Positions 7,816 to 18,510 of a stretch of 47,418 nucleotides of DNA are shown piece after piece. This DNA comes from Fusobacterium sp. (GTDB taxonomy: Bacteria; Fusobacteriota; Fusobacteriia; Fusobacteriales; Fusobacteriaceae). The position numbers were made by a program, and so were the translations under genes. The DNA lies in NCBI RefSeq assembly GCF_029258315.1, contig NZ_JARHZE010000008.1:1-47418 (forward strand), written 5' to 3'. Below the pieces are notes generated by a model. It made no database searches. It saw only the letters and a list, made by a program, of their open reading frames with translations, and was not told the origin of the DNA. Every line of letters starts with the position of its first letter. The stretch's first letter is position 1.

Positions 7816-9504
7816 ATGATATGGAAGGTAAGCGAAGTATCAGATTCTATCATAGAAGAAAAATCAAAAGAATGGAAAACATCAAAAATTTTAACCAGAC
7901 TTTTACTAAATAAAAATATTTTTAGGAAAGAGGATGTCGAAAAATTTATAAATTCAGGAATGGCATTATTGAAAGATCCTTTTGATTTTGAAAAAATGGA
8001 AGAAGCTGTTGATAAAATCATAGATAAGAGAAGGAACAATCAAAAGGTTTACATCTATGGAGACTATGATGTAGACGGGATAAGTGCAGCCTCTTTTCTG
8101 GTAAAAGTTTTTAGAGAAATAGGAATTGATACTGGTTATTATATTCCTAGTCGAATGGAAGAAACTTATGGTTTTGATAAAAAAGCAGCGGATTATATAA
8201 AAAGAAGAAATGGTAGGTTGGTTATAACAGTTGATACTGGAGCCAACTCTATCGAAGATATAAGATATGCAAGAAGTATAGGAGTTGACATAATAGTTAC
8301 CGATCATCACAAATCTGTAAAGGAGAAGGGTGATGAGGAGTATATTATGATCAATCCTAAGCTTAGTGAAAATTATAAGTTTAAATATCTATCTGGTGCT
8401 GGAGTAGCTTTAAAACTAGCCCAAGCTCTACTAAAAAAACTAGGAAAGTCAGAAGATATACTTTATAAATATTTAGATATAGTTATGATAGGTACAGTGG
8501 CAGACGTTGTGCCTATGATTGATGAAAATAGAATAATAATAAGCAATGGATTAAAAGTCCTAAAAGATACCAACGTAAAAGGTCTTACTTATCTTTTAAA
8601 GTATCTTAAATTCCAAAATAAAAATATAACTACGACAGATGTAAGTTATTTTATATCACCACTTATTAATTCTCTTGGAAGAATAGGTGTTTCAAAAGTT
8701 GGAGCAGATTTTTTTATTGAAGATGATGAGTTTAAGATATATAATATAATAGAAGAGATGAAAAAGATGAATAAGATCAGAAGAAAGTTGGAGAAAAAGA
8801 TATATGATGAGGCTTTCGAAGTCATAGAGAAAAAATCTAAGGAAGAGGAGCTTAAATATATATTCCTTTCTTCAGAGGAGTGGCACCCTGGGGTAATAGG
8901 TGTTGTATCCTCAAGACTTTCGATAAAATATGGAGTTCCTGTTGTGTTGGTAGCTACAAATAACGGTGTCGGAAAGGCATCTTGTAGAAGTGTAGCAGGG
9001 ATAAATATATTTAATATATTCACTAGAATAAAGGAAAAATTAGTAAGATATGGAGGTCACGATCTAGCAGCTGGATTTATTGCTAGGGTAGAGGATCTTC
9101 CAGAGATCGAAAGGCTATTCTCTCAAGAGGTTGATATTATAGACAAGGAGAAAGATGAAAAGATAATTGATGTTGATATGGAGTTGTCAGTTACCTCTAT
9201 AAATGAGGAGCTTATAAACGATATGAAAAAATTATCCCCTTATGGACTTGAGAACTTACAACCTTTATTCCTAGATAAAGATATAAAGATAAAATGGATA
9301 GAAAAATTCGGAGTTGAGGACAGACATTTTAATGGTATGTTAGAAAAAGACGGGAGAGAATTCTCTTTTATAGCTTTCAACCTATCCAACGAAGCTACAA
9401 AAATAGATTTTGATAAAAATGTTGAAATTGTGTATTATCCAGAGAAGATAAATGTCAAAGGAAAAGACAGATATAATATCAGGATAAAAAGCATTAGACA
9501 ATAA
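7816..9504 (+). CDS. recJ: Single-stranded-DNA-specific exonuclease RecJ
   Basis: RecJ degrades single-stranded DNA 5' to 3' in recombination and repair. The DHH phosphoesterase motifs are in order: YGDYDVDGISAA (motif I), VTVDTG-type ITVDTGANS (motif II), VTDHHK (motif III) and GTVADVVPM. They are followed by the DHHA1 motif RYGGHDLAAGF and the C-terminal OB-like domain (from about 455). The 562 residues fit the Firmicutes/fusobacterial size. It starts 11 bases after rbfA and is the last gene of the cluster before trigger factor. A recombination enzyme at the end of a translation operon is a matter of arrangement, not necessarily of function. Confidence 0.95.
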   Translation: MIWKVSEVSDSIIEEKSKEWKTSKILTRLLLNKNIFRKEDVEKFINSGMALLKDPFDFEKMEEAVDKIIDKRRNNQKVYIYGDYDVDGISAASFLVKVFREIGIDTGYYIPSRMEETYGFDKKAADYIKRRNGRLVITVDTGANSIEDIRYARSIGVDIIVTDHHKSVKEKGDEEYIMINPKLSENYKFKYLSGAGVALKLAQALLKKLGKSEDILYKYLDIVMIGTVADVVPMIDENRIIISNGLKVLKDTNVKGLTYLLKYLKFQNKNITTTDVSYFISPLINSLGRIGVSKVGADFFIEDDEFKIYNIIEEMKKMNKIRRKLEKKIYDEAFEVIEKKSKEEELKYIFLSSEEWHPGVIGVVSSRLSIKYGVPVVLVATNNGVGKASCRSVAGINIFNIFTRIKEKLVRYGGHDLAAGFIARVEDLPEIERLFSQEVDIIDKEKDEKIIDVDMELSVTSINEELINDMKKLSPYGLENLQPLFLDKDIKIKWIEKFGVEDRHFNGMLEKDGREFSFIAFNLSNEATKIDFDKNVEIVYYPEKINVKGKDRYNIRIKSIRQ

Positions 9505-9533
9505 ATTTTCAAATACAAAACTAAGGAGGAAAA

Positions 9534-10823
9534 ATGAAACACGAAATTAAAAAACTTGAAAAATCAGCTTTAGAAGTTACTATAACTTTAACTAAAGAAG
9601 AATTTAATCCTATCGAAGGAGCTATCTTAGCAAAAGCTCAAAAAACAGTAGAGATCCCTGGATTCAGAAAAGGACACGCTCCATTAGATCAAATAAAAGC
9701 TAAATTTGCTAAAGAAACTGAAGATGAAGTTTGCGACGAAATCGTAAAAAGATACTTTGGTGAAGTAATAAAAGCTGAAGAATTAAGACCAGTTAGCCCA
9801 TTATACAATGGAAAATTAACTTCTGGAGAAGAAGGAGCAACTTTAGTAGTAAACGTTGACATCTTCCCTGAATTTGAATTAGGACAATACAAAGGATTAG
9901 AAGCTGAAAAAGTTGAATTCCAAATGACTGATGAAAAATTAGAAGAAGAGATCCAAAACATAATCAAAAGAAAATCTACTTTAACTGATTGTGAAGAAGG
10001 ACACAAAGCTGAAATGGGAGACACTGTTGAATTATCATTTGAAGGATTCATCGACGGAGTTCCATTTGAAGGAGGAAAAGCTGACACTCATATGTTACAA
10101 TTAGGAAGCCACTCTTTCATCGATACTTTTGAAGATCAATTAGTAGGATATGTAGTAGGACAAGAAGGAGAAGTTAACGTAACTTTCCCTGAGCAATACC
10201 ACTCTCAAGAATTAGCTGGAAAACCTGCTGTATTTAAAGTAAAAGTAAAAGCTATAAAATTCGACAAAACTCCTGAGTTAAACGACGAATTTGCTAAATC
10301 TTTAAACTTTGAATCTGTTGAAGATATGAGAGCTAAAACAAGAGAAGCAGTTGAAAAAAGAGAAACTGAAAACGCTAAAAACCAATACAGAGGAGCTTTA
10401 CTTAAAAAAGTAGTTGAAGGAACTGAAATCGAAATCCCTAGATCTCTAGTTTATAGAGAAGTTGAAGGAAGATTAGCAGAACTTGAGCAACAATTAATGG
10501 CACAAGGAATGGATCTAAAATCTTACCTAGCTATGACTGGAATGTCTCAAGAAGATGTATTCAACCAATTAGCACCTATGAGCGAAAGCAAAGTTAAAAT
10601 GGATATAATCCTTGACAAAATAGCTGAAATTGAAAAAATCGAAGCTACTGAAGATGAAGTAAAAGCTAAAATGGAAGACATCGCTAAAATGTACGGAATG
10701 ACAGCTGAAACTTTAAAAGAAGAGTTAACAAAAAATAAAAATTATGAGAACTTTGAAATAAACGTTAAAAACGAAATCGTTTTAAATAAAGCAATAGACT
10801 TTATCGTTGCTAACGCAAAATAA
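9534..10823 (+). CDS. tig: Trigger factor (ribosome-associated chaperone/peptidyl-prolyl isomerase)
   Basis: Trigger factor binds nascent chains at the ribosome exit. The N-terminal domain contains the ribosome-binding signature PGFRKGHAP (about residues 43-51), the middle FKBP-like domain runs from about 150 to 245 (ELSFEGFIDGVPFEGG), and the C-terminal chaperone arms fill the rest. The 429 residues are the normal length. The ribosome site AAGGAGG is ideal, and codon use is noticeably uniform (many AAA, GAA and TTA codons), as expected for a highly expressed gene. The usual tig-clpP-clpX-lon order follows. Confidence 0.97.
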   Translation: MKHEIKKLEKSALEVTITLTKEEFNPIEGAILAKAQKTVEIPGFRKGHAPLDQIKAKFAKETEDEVCDEIVKRYFGEVIKAEELRPVSPLYNGKLTSGEEGATLVVNVDIFPEFELGQYKGLEAEKVEFQMTDEKLEEEIQNIIKRKSTLTDCEEGHKAEMGDTVELSFEGFIDGVPFEGGKADTHMLQLGSHSFIDTFEDQLVGYVVGQEGEVNVTFPEQYHSQELAGKPAVFKVKVKAIKFDKTPELNDEFAKSLNFESVEDMRAKTREAVEKRETENAKNQYRGALLKKVVEGTEIEIPRSLVYREVEGRLAELEQQLMAQGMDLKSYLAMTGMSQEDVFNQLAPMSESKVKMDIILDKIAEIEKIEATEDEVKAKMEDIAKMYGMTAETLKEELTKNKNYENFEINVKNEIVLNKAIDFIVANAK

Positions 10824-10835
10824 TTTTATTATTGA

Positions 10836-10863
10836 GGACATTGGAATGCTCCAATGTCCCTTT
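10836..10863 (+). terminator. Hairpin between tig and clpP, probable partial terminator
   Basis: GGACATTGGA, loop ATGC, TCCAATGTCC is a perfect 10-bp stem starting 13 bases after the tig stop. It is followed only by CTTT, so termination would be incomplete. It may reduce transcript flow from the abundant tig message into clpP, or protect the tig 3' end. Confidence 0.6.
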
Positions 10864-10919
10864 AAATAAATGATAAAATATTTTTTATCACTTGTTTAAA
10901 GCAAAAAAAGGAGGTTAAA

Positions 10920-11498
10920 ATGTATAATCCAATAGTTATTGAAAATACAAGTTATGGTGAAAGATCATATGACATATATTCAAGACTTCTTAAAGATAGA
11001 ATAATATTTTTAGGAACAGAGATAAATGACAGTGTTGCTAATGCAATAGTGGCACAACTTTTATTCTTAGAGGCTGAAGATCCAGAGAAAGATATCACAA
11101 TGTATATCAATAGCCCTGGTGGAGTTGTTACTTCAGGAATGGCAATATATGATACAATGAATTATATAAAACCAGATGTTCAAACTGTTTGTATAGGACA
11201 AGCTGCTAGTATGGGAGCCTTTTTATTATCAGCAGGAACAAAGGGAAAAAGATTTGCTTTACCAAATTCAAGAGTAATGATACATCAACCTTTGGGAGGA
11301 GCTCAAGGACAAGCTACTGATATAGAGATACAAGCAAAAGAGATATTAAAAATAAAAGATAAATTGAGTGAGATTTTAGCTCAAAACTGTGGAAAAACAA
11401 AAGAAGAAGTGTTAAGAGATACTGAGAGAGATAATTTTATGACAGCAGATGAAGCTTTAGAGTATGGAATTATTGATAAAGTATTTACTAGAAGATAG
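10920..11498 (+). CDS. clpP: ATP-dependent Clp protease proteolytic subunit ClpP
   Basis: This serine protease forms the double-heptamer chamber served by ClpX. The catalytic triad can be read as Ser97 ([11 protein letters not shown]), His122 (MIHQPLGG) and Asp171 (TERDNFM). The 192 residues are standard, and the ribosome site AAGGAGG is strong. clpX follows after 14 bases. No promoter of its own is obvious in the 96-base gap after tig. Confidence 0.98.
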   Translation: MYNPIVIENTSYGERSYDIYSRLLKDRIIFLGTEINDSVANAIVAQLLFLEAEDPEKDITMYINSPGGVVTSGMAIYDTMNYIKPDVQTVCIGQAASMGAFLLSAGTKGKRFALPNSRVMIHQPLGGAQGQATDIEIQAKEILKIKDKLSEILAQNCGKTKEEVLRDTERDNFMTADEALEYGIIDKVFTRR

Positions 11499-11512
11499 AA
11501 AGAGGTGGTATA

Positions 11513-12787
11513 ATGAAGGAGACAAAATGTTCTTTTTGTGGAAGACCTCAAAATGAAGTTGAGCAGATGTTTGCTGGAAAAGACGGAGTTTATATTTGTG
11601 ATAGATGTGTAGAGGCTTGTTATGATCTACTTTTTCCAGAAGATGACTTAGACGATGAGTTAGATAACATAGACAACGGGTATAAAAAAGATTCAGGTAT
11701 TAAAACTGAAACTATGACACCAAAAGATATAAAAGCTAAGTTAGATGAGTATGTAATAGGACAGGAGGAAACTAAAAAAGTTTTATCTGTTGCTGTGTAC
11801 AACCATTATAAGAGAATAAAAAATTTAGAAAAGGGAGATACAAAGGATCTAGAGTTACAAAAGTCAAATGTTTTAATAATAGGACCAACAGGTTCTGGTA
11901 AAACTTTAATGGCTCAAACTCTTGCTAAGATATTAAATCTTCCATTTGCAATAGCAGACGCCACTACACTTACAGAAGCTGGATATGTAGGGGACGACGT
12001 AGAGAATGTTTTAGTAAGACTTTTACAAGCTGCAAACTATGATGTTGAGTCAGCTGAAAAAGGTATAATTTTTATAGATGAGATAGATAAGATAGCAAGA
12101 AAATCTGAAAATATGTCAATAACAAGAGATGTTTCAGGAGAGGGAGTTCAACAGGCTCTATTAAAAATAATAGAGGGTACAAAGGCACAAGTTCCTCCAC
12201 AAGGTGGAAGAAAACACCCTAACCAACCTCTTATTGAGATTGATACAAAGAATATTTTATTTATAGTTGGTGGAGCTTTTGAAGGGCTTGAGAAGGTTAT
12301 AAATAAAAGAACTTTAAATAAAAATATGGGATTTGGTGGAGATGTAACTAAGGAAAAGGCTGGAGAAGAGGGAAGAGTATTTGCTAAAGTTACTCCAGAG
12401 GACTTAGTAAAAAGAGGAATTATTCCTGAACTTGTAGGAAGATTACCTTTGATCACTACCTTAGAAAATCTAAGTGAGGAGATCTTACTTAAGATATTAG
12501 TTGAACCAAAAAATGCCATAGTAAAACAATATAAAAAATTCTTTGAAATGGAAAATATAGAACTTGAAATAACAGAGGAGGCTCTAAAAGAGGTGGCAAG
12601 AAGAGCACTAGCTAGAAAAATTGGAGCTAGAGGTTTAAGAGCTATCTTAGAAAATACAATGATGGAGCTTATGTTTGAGATTCCTTCAATGAAAGATATT
12701 GAAAAAGTTGTTGTAGACATAGACGGATTAGATGACTATAAAAAAGTTAAGTTGATAAAAAGAGGAGGAGAAACTATTGAGCAATAA
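11513..12787 (+). CDS. clpX: ATP-dependent unfoldase ClpX
   Basis: ClpX is the AAA+ hexamer that unfolds substrates into ClpP. The N-terminal zinc domain has the four cysteines CSFCG and CDRC. Walker A is GPTGSGKT, Walker B is IIFIDEIDK, the pore loop is GYVGDDVE, the RKH loop is RKHPNQP and the sensor-2 region includes GARGLRAI. The ClpP-docking loop normally reads I/L/V-GF; here it is MGF (KNMGFGGDV). The 424 residues are normal. The end overlaps the start of lon by 11 bases. Confidence 0.98.
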   Translation: MKETKCSFCGRPQNEVEQMFAGKDGVYICDRCVEACYDLLFPEDDLDDELDNIDNGYKKDSGIKTETMTPKDIKAKLDEYVIGQEETKKVLSVAVYNHYKRIKNLEKGDTKDLELQKSNVLIIGPTGSGKTLMAQTLAKILNLPFAIADATTLTEAGYVGDDVENVLVRLLQAANYDVESAEKGIIFIDEIDKIARKSENMSITRDVSGEGVQQALLKIIEGTKAQVPPQGGRKHPNQPLIEIDTKNILFIVGGAFEGLEKVINKRTLNKNMGFGGDVTKEKAGEEGRVFAKVTPEDLVKRGIIPELVGRLPLITTLENLSEEILLKILVEPKNAIVKQYKKFFEMENIELEITEEALKEVARRALARKIGARGLRAILENTMMELMFEIPSMKDIEKVVVDIDGLDDYKKVKLIKRGGETIEQ

Positions 12788-15092
12788 ATTGTCATTTTTA
12801 CCAACTAGGGATTTAGTTATCTTCCCTGGAGTGGTTACTCCTGTATATGTTGGGAGAGATAAAAGTATAAAAACTCTTGAGAGAGTTATGGATAGCGAAG
12901 AAAATAAAATGTTATTTGGAATGCAAAAGGATTCTTTAATAGAGAACCCTGAGCTACCAAAAGACATCTATGAAGTGGGAGTATTAGTTAATATACTTCA
13001 AACTGTTAAGATGCCTAACAACACAATAAAATTATTAGTTGAGGCTGAGAGCAGAGTAACAATAATAAATCCTAGAGAGGTAGATGGGGAGTACGAGGCA
13101 GAGTATACAGTTATCGACTGTGTGAACCAAGATAACAAAGAAACTCAAGCTGTTTACAGAAAAGTATTAGAGTACTTTGAAAGATATAGTAAACTTGGTG
13201 GTAAAATATTACCAGAACTATTAATAAGTTTAAAATCTACTAAGGATATAAACAACGCTTTAGATATTATAGCAAACAATCTTTATATCGACACTCAAGA
13301 AAAACAAAGAATACTTGAGACTTTTGACAGTAAAGAGAGAGGATATTTAATTTTAGATATCTTATCAAAAGAGATAGAGATAAATGAGATTGAGAAAAAA
13401 GTAGAAGATAAAGTTAGAACTAAGATGAACGAGGCTCAAAAAGCTTACTACATCAGAGAAAAAATCAACGCTATGAAGGATGAGATTCAAGATTTCACCC
13501 CTGAAGATGATAATTCTGACTTAAAAGAAAAGATTGAAAAGGCAAAACTTCCAGCAGAAGTAAAGAAAAAAGTGGACGAAGAGCTAAGAAAGATGAGCAA
13601 AATGCCTCCATTCTCAGCTGAGGCATCTGTTTCAAGAAACTATATAGATGTACTTTTAGATTTACCTTGGAAGAAAATGACTAAAGATGATTTAGATATA
13701 GAGAAGGCAAGTGAAATCTTAGATAGAGATCACTATGGATTAAAAGAGGTAAAGGATAGAATACTTGACTACCTAGCAGTTAAAAAACTTAATCCAAAAA
13801 TGAAGGGAACAATAATCTGTCTTGTTGGACCTCCGGGAGTAGGAAAAACATCTATTGCAAAATCAATAGCTGATGCTATGGGAAGAAAATTTGTAAGAGT
13901 TTCCCTTGGTGGAGTTAGAGATGAGGCTGAGATAAGAGGACACAGAAGAACATATATTGGTTCTATGCCAGGAAGAATAATGAAGGCAATGAAACTTGCT
14001 GGAACTAAAAACCCATTTATATTATTAGATGAGCTTGACAAAATGGCAAGTGACTTTAAAGGGGATCCAGCATCAGCAATGCTTGAGGTACTAGACCCAG
14101 AGCAAAATATCCACTTTGAAGACCACTATGTAGATGTTCCTTTTGATTTATCAGAGGCATTTTTCTTAGGTACAGCTAATGACTTAAGAAATATTCCAGA
14201 GCCTTTAATTGACAGAATGGAAATCATAAGCCTATCTTCGTATACAGAATATGAAAAATTACACATTGCTAAAAAATATTTAATCAAACAAATCCAAGCT
14301 GAAAATGGATTGAATGATGTTAAAATAAATATTTCAGACAAGGTAGTTTTAAAAATAATCAACGAATATACTAGAGAGGCTGGAGTTAGAAATCTAAAGA
14401 GAGAGATAAACAATCTATTTAGAAAGATAGCTAGAAAAGTTGTTAAAGAAAATATAGATAAGTTGACTATAAGCACAACAAACCTAGAAAAATATCTAGG
14501 AAAAGCAAAATTCAGACCTGAAAAATTAAAAGAGAGAGAGTACAAAGTAGGTATTGTTAATGGACTTGCTTGGACAGCAGTAGGAGGGGTTACACTAGAG
14601 GTACAAGGTGTATTGATCCCAGGAAAAGGACAGTTAACTCTTACAGGAACTCTTGGAAATGTAATGAAAGAGTCTGGAGAGGTAGCTTTCACTTATGTAA
14701 AATCTAATTTCAAAAAATATAATATAAATGAAAAAGATTTCTTAGAAAATAAAAATATTCACTTACACTTCCCAGAGGGAGCAACTCCAAAAGATGGACC
14801 TTCAGCAGGAATAACTATCACTACTGCAATCTTATCAGTTCTTACAGGAAGAGAGATAAGACAGGATATAGCTATGACTGGGGAAATTACAATAACTGGT
14901 GAAGTATTAGCAATCGGTGGAGTAAAAGAAAAAGTAATAGGAGCTTACAGAGCAGGAATAAGAGAGGTAATCCTACCTGAAGATAACAGAGTGGACACTG
15001 ATGAAATTCCAGCAGAAGTAAAAAAAGATATTACAATTCACTATGCTAAAACTTATGATGATGTTGAGAAATTAGTTTTCAAAAAGGACTAA
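12777..15092 (+). CDS. lon: ATP-dependent protease Lon (LonA type)
   Basis: Lon degrades misfolded and regulatory proteins in the cytoplasm. Order: the N-terminal LON domain ([20 protein letters not shown]), a coiled-coil middle (about 190-250), an AAA+ module with GPPGVGKT and FILLDELDK, and the C-terminal protease with PKDGPSAG (catalytic Ser) and KVIGAYRAG (catalytic Lys). The 771 residues are typical. The start is TTG, supported by GAGGAGGAG seven bases upstream, and lies inside the clpX end, so the genes are translationally coupled. No HrcA/CIRCE-like or CtsR-like site was seen upstream. Confidence 0.97.
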   Translation: MSNKLSFLPTRDLVIFPGVVTPVYVGRDKSIKTLERVMDSEENKMLFGMQKDSLIENPELPKDIYEVGVLVNILQTVKMPNNTIKLLVEAESRVTIINPREVDGEYEAEYTVIDCVNQDNKETQAVYRKVLEYFERYSKLGGKILPELLISLKSTKDINNALDIIANNLYIDTQEKQRILETFDSKERGYLILDILSKEIEINEIEKKVEDKVRTKMNEAQKAYYIREKINAMKDEIQDFTPEDDNSDLKEKIEKAKLPAEVKKKVDEELRKMSKMPPFSAEASVSRNYIDVLLDLPWKKMTKDDLDIEKASEILDRDHYGLKEVKDRILDYLAVKKLNPKMKGTIICLVGPPGVGKTSIAKSIADAMGRKFVRVSLGGVRDEAEIRGHRRTYIGSMPGRIMKAMKLAGTKNPFILLDELDKMASDFKGDPASAMLEVLDPEQNIHFEDHYVDVPFDLSEAFFLGTANDLRNIPEPLIDRMEIISLSSYTEYEKLHIAKKYLIKQIQAENGLNDVKINISDKVVLKIINEYTREAGVRNLKREINNLFRKIARKVVKENIDKLTISTTNLEKYLGKAKFRPEKLKEREYKVGIVNGLAWTAVGGVTLEVQGVLIPGKGQLTLTGTLGNVMKESGEVAFTYVKSNFKKYNINEKDFLENKNIHLHFPEGATPKDGPSAGITITTAILSVLTGREIRQDIAMTGEITITGEVLAIGGVKEKVIGAYRAGIREVILPEDNRVDTDEIPAEVKKDITIHYAKTYDDVEKLVFKKD

Positions 15093-15115
15093 TTATTTAA
15101 ATTATAGGAGAGAAG

Positions 15116-15733
15116 ATGATAGTAAAACAAGCGGAATTTGTAAAATCAGCTGTATTTGAAAAAGATTATCCAGAGGAGATTGGAAATATAGAGTTTGCCT
15201 TTGTTGGAAGATCAAACGTTGGAAAATCATCTCTTATAAATAGTATCACTGGAAGAAATAAACTTGCTAGAACAAGTAAGACTCCAGGTAGAACACAACT
15301 TATAAACTATTTCCTTATCAATAGGGAGGTCTTCTTTGTAGACCTTCCTGGATATGGATTTGCTAAGGTACCAAAGGCTATGAAGGCTGAGTGGGGACAA
15401 ACTATGGAGAGATACCTAGCAAGTAATAGAAAAAAATTGGTTTTTGTTCTTTTGGATATAAGAAGAGTACCAAGTGGGGAAGATATAGAGATGTTAGAGT
15501 GGTTAGACCACTACAATGTTCCATTTAAAATTATATTTACTAAGATGGATAAGGTTTCAAATAATGAAAAATTTAAATGTTTAAAAGAGATAAGAACAAA
15601 ATTAGATTTTTCAAATGAAGATGTATTCTTCCATTCATCTCTAAAAAATACTGGTAAAGATAAAGTTTTAGAATTTATCGGAGAGGTATTAGGAGAGAAC
15701 AAGGAAGAGGAAACAGTTGAAATAGAAAAATAG
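15116..15733 (+). CDS. ysxC: Ribosome biogenesis GTPase YsxC/EngB
   Basis: This small GTPase takes part in 50S subunit assembly and is often essential. G motifs: GRSNVGKSSLIN (G1), a G2 threonine in SKTPGRTQ, DLPGYGFAK (G3) and TKMDKV (G4). The 205 residues match the family. The position directly after lon is widely conserved (lon-ysxC). The ribosome site AGGAGAG precedes the ATG. The C-terminus has a short acidic tail. Confidence 0.96.
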   Translation: MIVKQAEFVKSAVFEKDYPEEIGNIEFAFVGRSNVGKSSLINSITGRNKLARTSKTPGRTQLINYFLINREVFFVDLPGYGFAKVPKAMKAEWGQTMERYLASNRKKLVFVLLDIRRVPSGEDIEMLEWLDHYNVPFKIIFTKMDKVSNNEKFKCLKEIRTKLDFSNEDVFFHSSLKNTGKDKVLEFIGEVLGENKEEETVEIEK

Positions 15734-15766
15734 TATATAAAAAATTTAAATACAGGAGGCTATTTA

Positions 15767-18427
15767 ATGAAGGAGCTAGAAAAAATATATTCTCCTAGTG
15801 AAATAGAAAAAAAATGGTATAAACACTGGGAAGAATCAAAGTACTTTGGTGCTACAATGGATGAAGGGAAAAAGAATTACTCAATAATGATCCCTCCTCC
15901 AAATGTTACAGGAATACTACATATGGGACATATCTTAAATAACAGTATCCAAGATACTTTAATCAGATATAAGAGAATGTCAGGGTACAACACTTTATGG
16001 ATGCCTGGAATGGACCACGCTGGAATAGCTACTCAAAACAAAGTAGAGAAAAAATTAGCTGAAGAAGGTTTAACAAAAGAGGATTTAGGAAGAGATAAGT
16101 TCATCGAAGAAACTTGGAAATGGAAAGAAAAACACGGTGGAATTATAACATCTCAACTTAGAAAAATAGGAGCATCACTTGACTGGGATAGAGAAAGATT
16201 TACTATGGACGAAGGACTTTCTCAAGCAGTTAGAGATATATTTGTAAAATTATACAACGACGGATTAATTTACCAAGGTGAATATATGGTAAACTGGTGT
16301 CCAAGATGTGGTACAGCTCTAGCAGATGACGAGGTAGAGTTTGAAGATCAAGCTGGAGGATTCTGGCATATCAGATACCAAATAAAAGATAGTGACGAGT
16401 ATTTAATAATCGCTACTACAAGACCTGAAACAATGTTAGGGGACGTTGCAATAGCAGTTCACCCTGATGATGAAAGATATCAAAAATTCATAGGTAAAAA
16501 AGCAATACTTCCATTAGTTGGTAGAGAGATAGATATAGTTGCTGATAAATATGTTGATATGGAATTTGGAACAGGAGCTTTAAAAATAACTCCAGCTCAC
16601 GACCCTAACGACTTTGAAATCGGAAACAAATTCAATCTTCCAATAATAAACGTATTCACAGGAGATGCTAAAATAGTAGAGGGATACGGAAAATATTCTG
16701 GACTTGACAGATTCGAGGCTAGAAAAGCAATAGCTGAAGATTTAAAAGAGCAAGGATTCTTAGTAAAATTTGAGTCATACTCTCATAATGTAGGAACTTG
16801 TTATAGATGTCATACAGCTATCGAACCAAGAGTATCTAAACAATGGTTTGTAAAAATGAAACCACTTGCTGAAAAAGCTCTTGAAGTAGTTAGAAACGGT
16901 GAAGTAAAAATAATGCCTAAGAGATGGGAAAAAGTTTACTACAACTGGTTAGAAAATATAAGAGACTGGTGTATCTCAAGACAAATTTGGTGGGGACACA
17001 GAATCCCAGCTTGGTATGGACCAGATAAGAAGATGTTTGTAGCTCATAACGAAGAGGAAGCTCACGAACAAGCAAAAGCATTCTATGGAAAAGACGTTGA
17101 ATTAGAACAAGAGCAAGACGTATTAGATACTTGGTTCTCATCAGCACTTTGGCCTTTCTCAACTTTAGGTTGGCCACAAAAAACTAAAGAGTTAGAGATG
17201 TTCTATCCAACTTCAACATTAGTAACAGGAGCAGATATATTATTCTTCTGGGTAGCTAGAATGATAATGTTTGGAGAGTACACTCAAGGTGAAAAACCAT
17301 TTAGCAATGTATATCTTCATGGAATAGTTAGAGATGACTTAGGAAGAAAGATGTCTAAATCTTTAGGAAACTCTCCAGATCCATTAGATCTAATCGAAAA
17401 ATATGGAGCTGACGCTATAAGATTTACAATGCTTTACAACACATCTCAAGGACAAGACGTTCACTTCTCTGAAAAATTGTTAGAGATGGGAAGAAACTTC
17501 GCTAACAAGATGTGGAACGTATCAAGATTTGTTATTATGAACCTAGAAGGTTTTGATGTAACAAAAGTAGATAAATCTAAATTAAAATATGAACTTGTTG
17601 ATAAATGGATATTCTCAAGATTAAACGAAACAGCTAAAAATGTAGCTGATGAGTTAGACAGATTCCAATTAGACGAAGCTGCAAAATCAGTTTATGAATT
17701 CTTAAGAGGGGATTTCTGTGACTGGTATGTAGAGTTAGCAAAAATTAGATTATACAACTCAGAAGATGAGGATTCTAAAACAACAGCTCAATATGTTCTA
17801 TGGACAATATTAGAAGCTGGAATGAGACTTTTACATCCATTCATGCCATTTATCACAGAAGAGATTTGGCAAATAATAAAAACATCAGGAGAAACTGTAA
17901 TGTTACAAGAATATCCTGTATGTGATGAGAAAGTATTAGATCTTGAAGTTGAAAAATCATTTGCATATATTCAAGAGATAGTATCATCTTTAAGAAATAT
18001 AAGAGCAGAGGCAGGAATTTCTCCAGCTAAATTTGCAAAAGTTGTTATTAAATCATCAAATGAAAATGAATTAAAAACAATAGAAGAAAACTATAAATTC
18101 ATAACAAAATTATGTAATTTAGAAGAAATCGAATATGGTAAAGATGTAGAGAAACCAGCACAAAGCGGATTTAGAGTTGCAAAAGATTCAGAAGTTTATA
18201 TGGTTCTTACAGGACTTTTAGATATTGATGCTGAGGTTAAAAAATTAGAAGCTCAATTAGAAAAAGTTTCAAAAGAATTAGAAAAGATGAATGCAAAACT
18301 ATCTAATGAGAAATTTACATCAAAAGCACCAGCACACATATTAGAGAGAGACAGAAGAATACAAAAAGAATATCAAGACAAATATGACAAAATAATGGAA
18401 AATATAAAAGAGTTAAAAGGGGAGTAA
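15767..18427 (+). CDS. valS: Valyl-tRNA synthetase
   Basis: This class I synthetase charges tRNA-Val. The HIGH motif appears as HMGH in PPPNVTGILHMGHIL (about 43-57) and KMSKS as GRKMSKSLGN. The editing domain lies between them (IIATTRPETMLGDVAIAVHP). The anticodon-binding domain and the C-terminal coiled-coil arm (EVKKLEAQLEKVSKELEKM) follow. The 886 residues are normal. The ribosome site is ACAGGAGG. It closes the tig-to-valS cluster. No T-box precedes it: the gap from ysxC is only 33 bases. Confidence 0.98.
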   Translation: MKELEKIYSPSEIEKKWYKHWEESKYFGATMDEGKKNYSIMIPPPNVTGILHMGHILNNSIQDTLIRYKRMSGYNTLWMPGMDHAGIATQNKVEKKLAEEGLTKEDLGRDKFIEETWKWKEKHGGIITSQLRKIGASLDWDRERFTMDEGLSQAVRDIFVKLYNDGLIYQGEYMVNWCPRCGTALADDEVEFEDQAGGFWHIRYQIKDSDEYLIIATTRPETMLGDVAIAVHPDDERYQKFIGKKAILPLVGREIDIVADKYVDMEFGTGALKITPAHDPNDFEIGNKFNLPIINVFTGDAKIVEGYGKYSGLDRFEARKAIAEDLKEQGFLVKFESYSHNVGTCYRCHTAIEPRVSKQWFVKMKPLAEKALEVVRNGEVKIMPKRWEKVYYNWLENIRDWCISRQIWWGHRIPAWYGPDKKMFVAHNEEEAHEQAKAFYGKDVELEQEQDVLDTWFSSALWPFSTLGWPQKTKELEMFYPTSTLVTGADILFFWVARMIMFGEYTQGEKPFSNVYLHGIVRDDLGRKMSKSLGNSPDPLDLIEKYGADAIRFTMLYNTSQGQDVHFSEKLLEMGRNFANKMWNVSRFVIMNLEGFDVTKVDKSKLKYELVDKWIFSRLNETAKNVADELDRFQLDEAAKSVYEFLRGDFCDWYVELAKIRLYNSEDEDSKTTAQYVLWTILEAGMRLLHPFMPFITEEIWQIIKTSGETVMLQEYPVCDEKVLDLEVEKSFAYIQEIVSSLRNIRAEAGISPAKFAKVVIKSSNENELKTIEENYKFITKLCNLEEIEYGKDVEKPAQSGFRVAKDSEVYMVLTGLLDIDAEVKKLEAQLEKVSKELEKMNAKLSNEKFTSKAPAHILERDRRIQKEYQDKYDKIMENIKELKGE

Positions 18428-18510
18428 TCAACTTAGGCTTTGATATGTTTTATGAACACACAAGATAATTTCTAGTTAAAGGGATAAATGCAAAATACTT
18501 GGGAGGTATA

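Noticed and set aside
12148-12720. 190-residue minus-strand ORF
   Set aside because: It lies wholly inside clpX in antisense, has a composition typical of a shadow frame (Ser/Phe/Ile-rich) and no ribosome site.
14126-14692. 188-residue minus-strand ORF
   Set aside because: Antisense to the lon protease region; no independent start signals.
15734-15766. T-box ahead of valS
   Set aside because: The gap is only 33 bases, far too short for a T-box.
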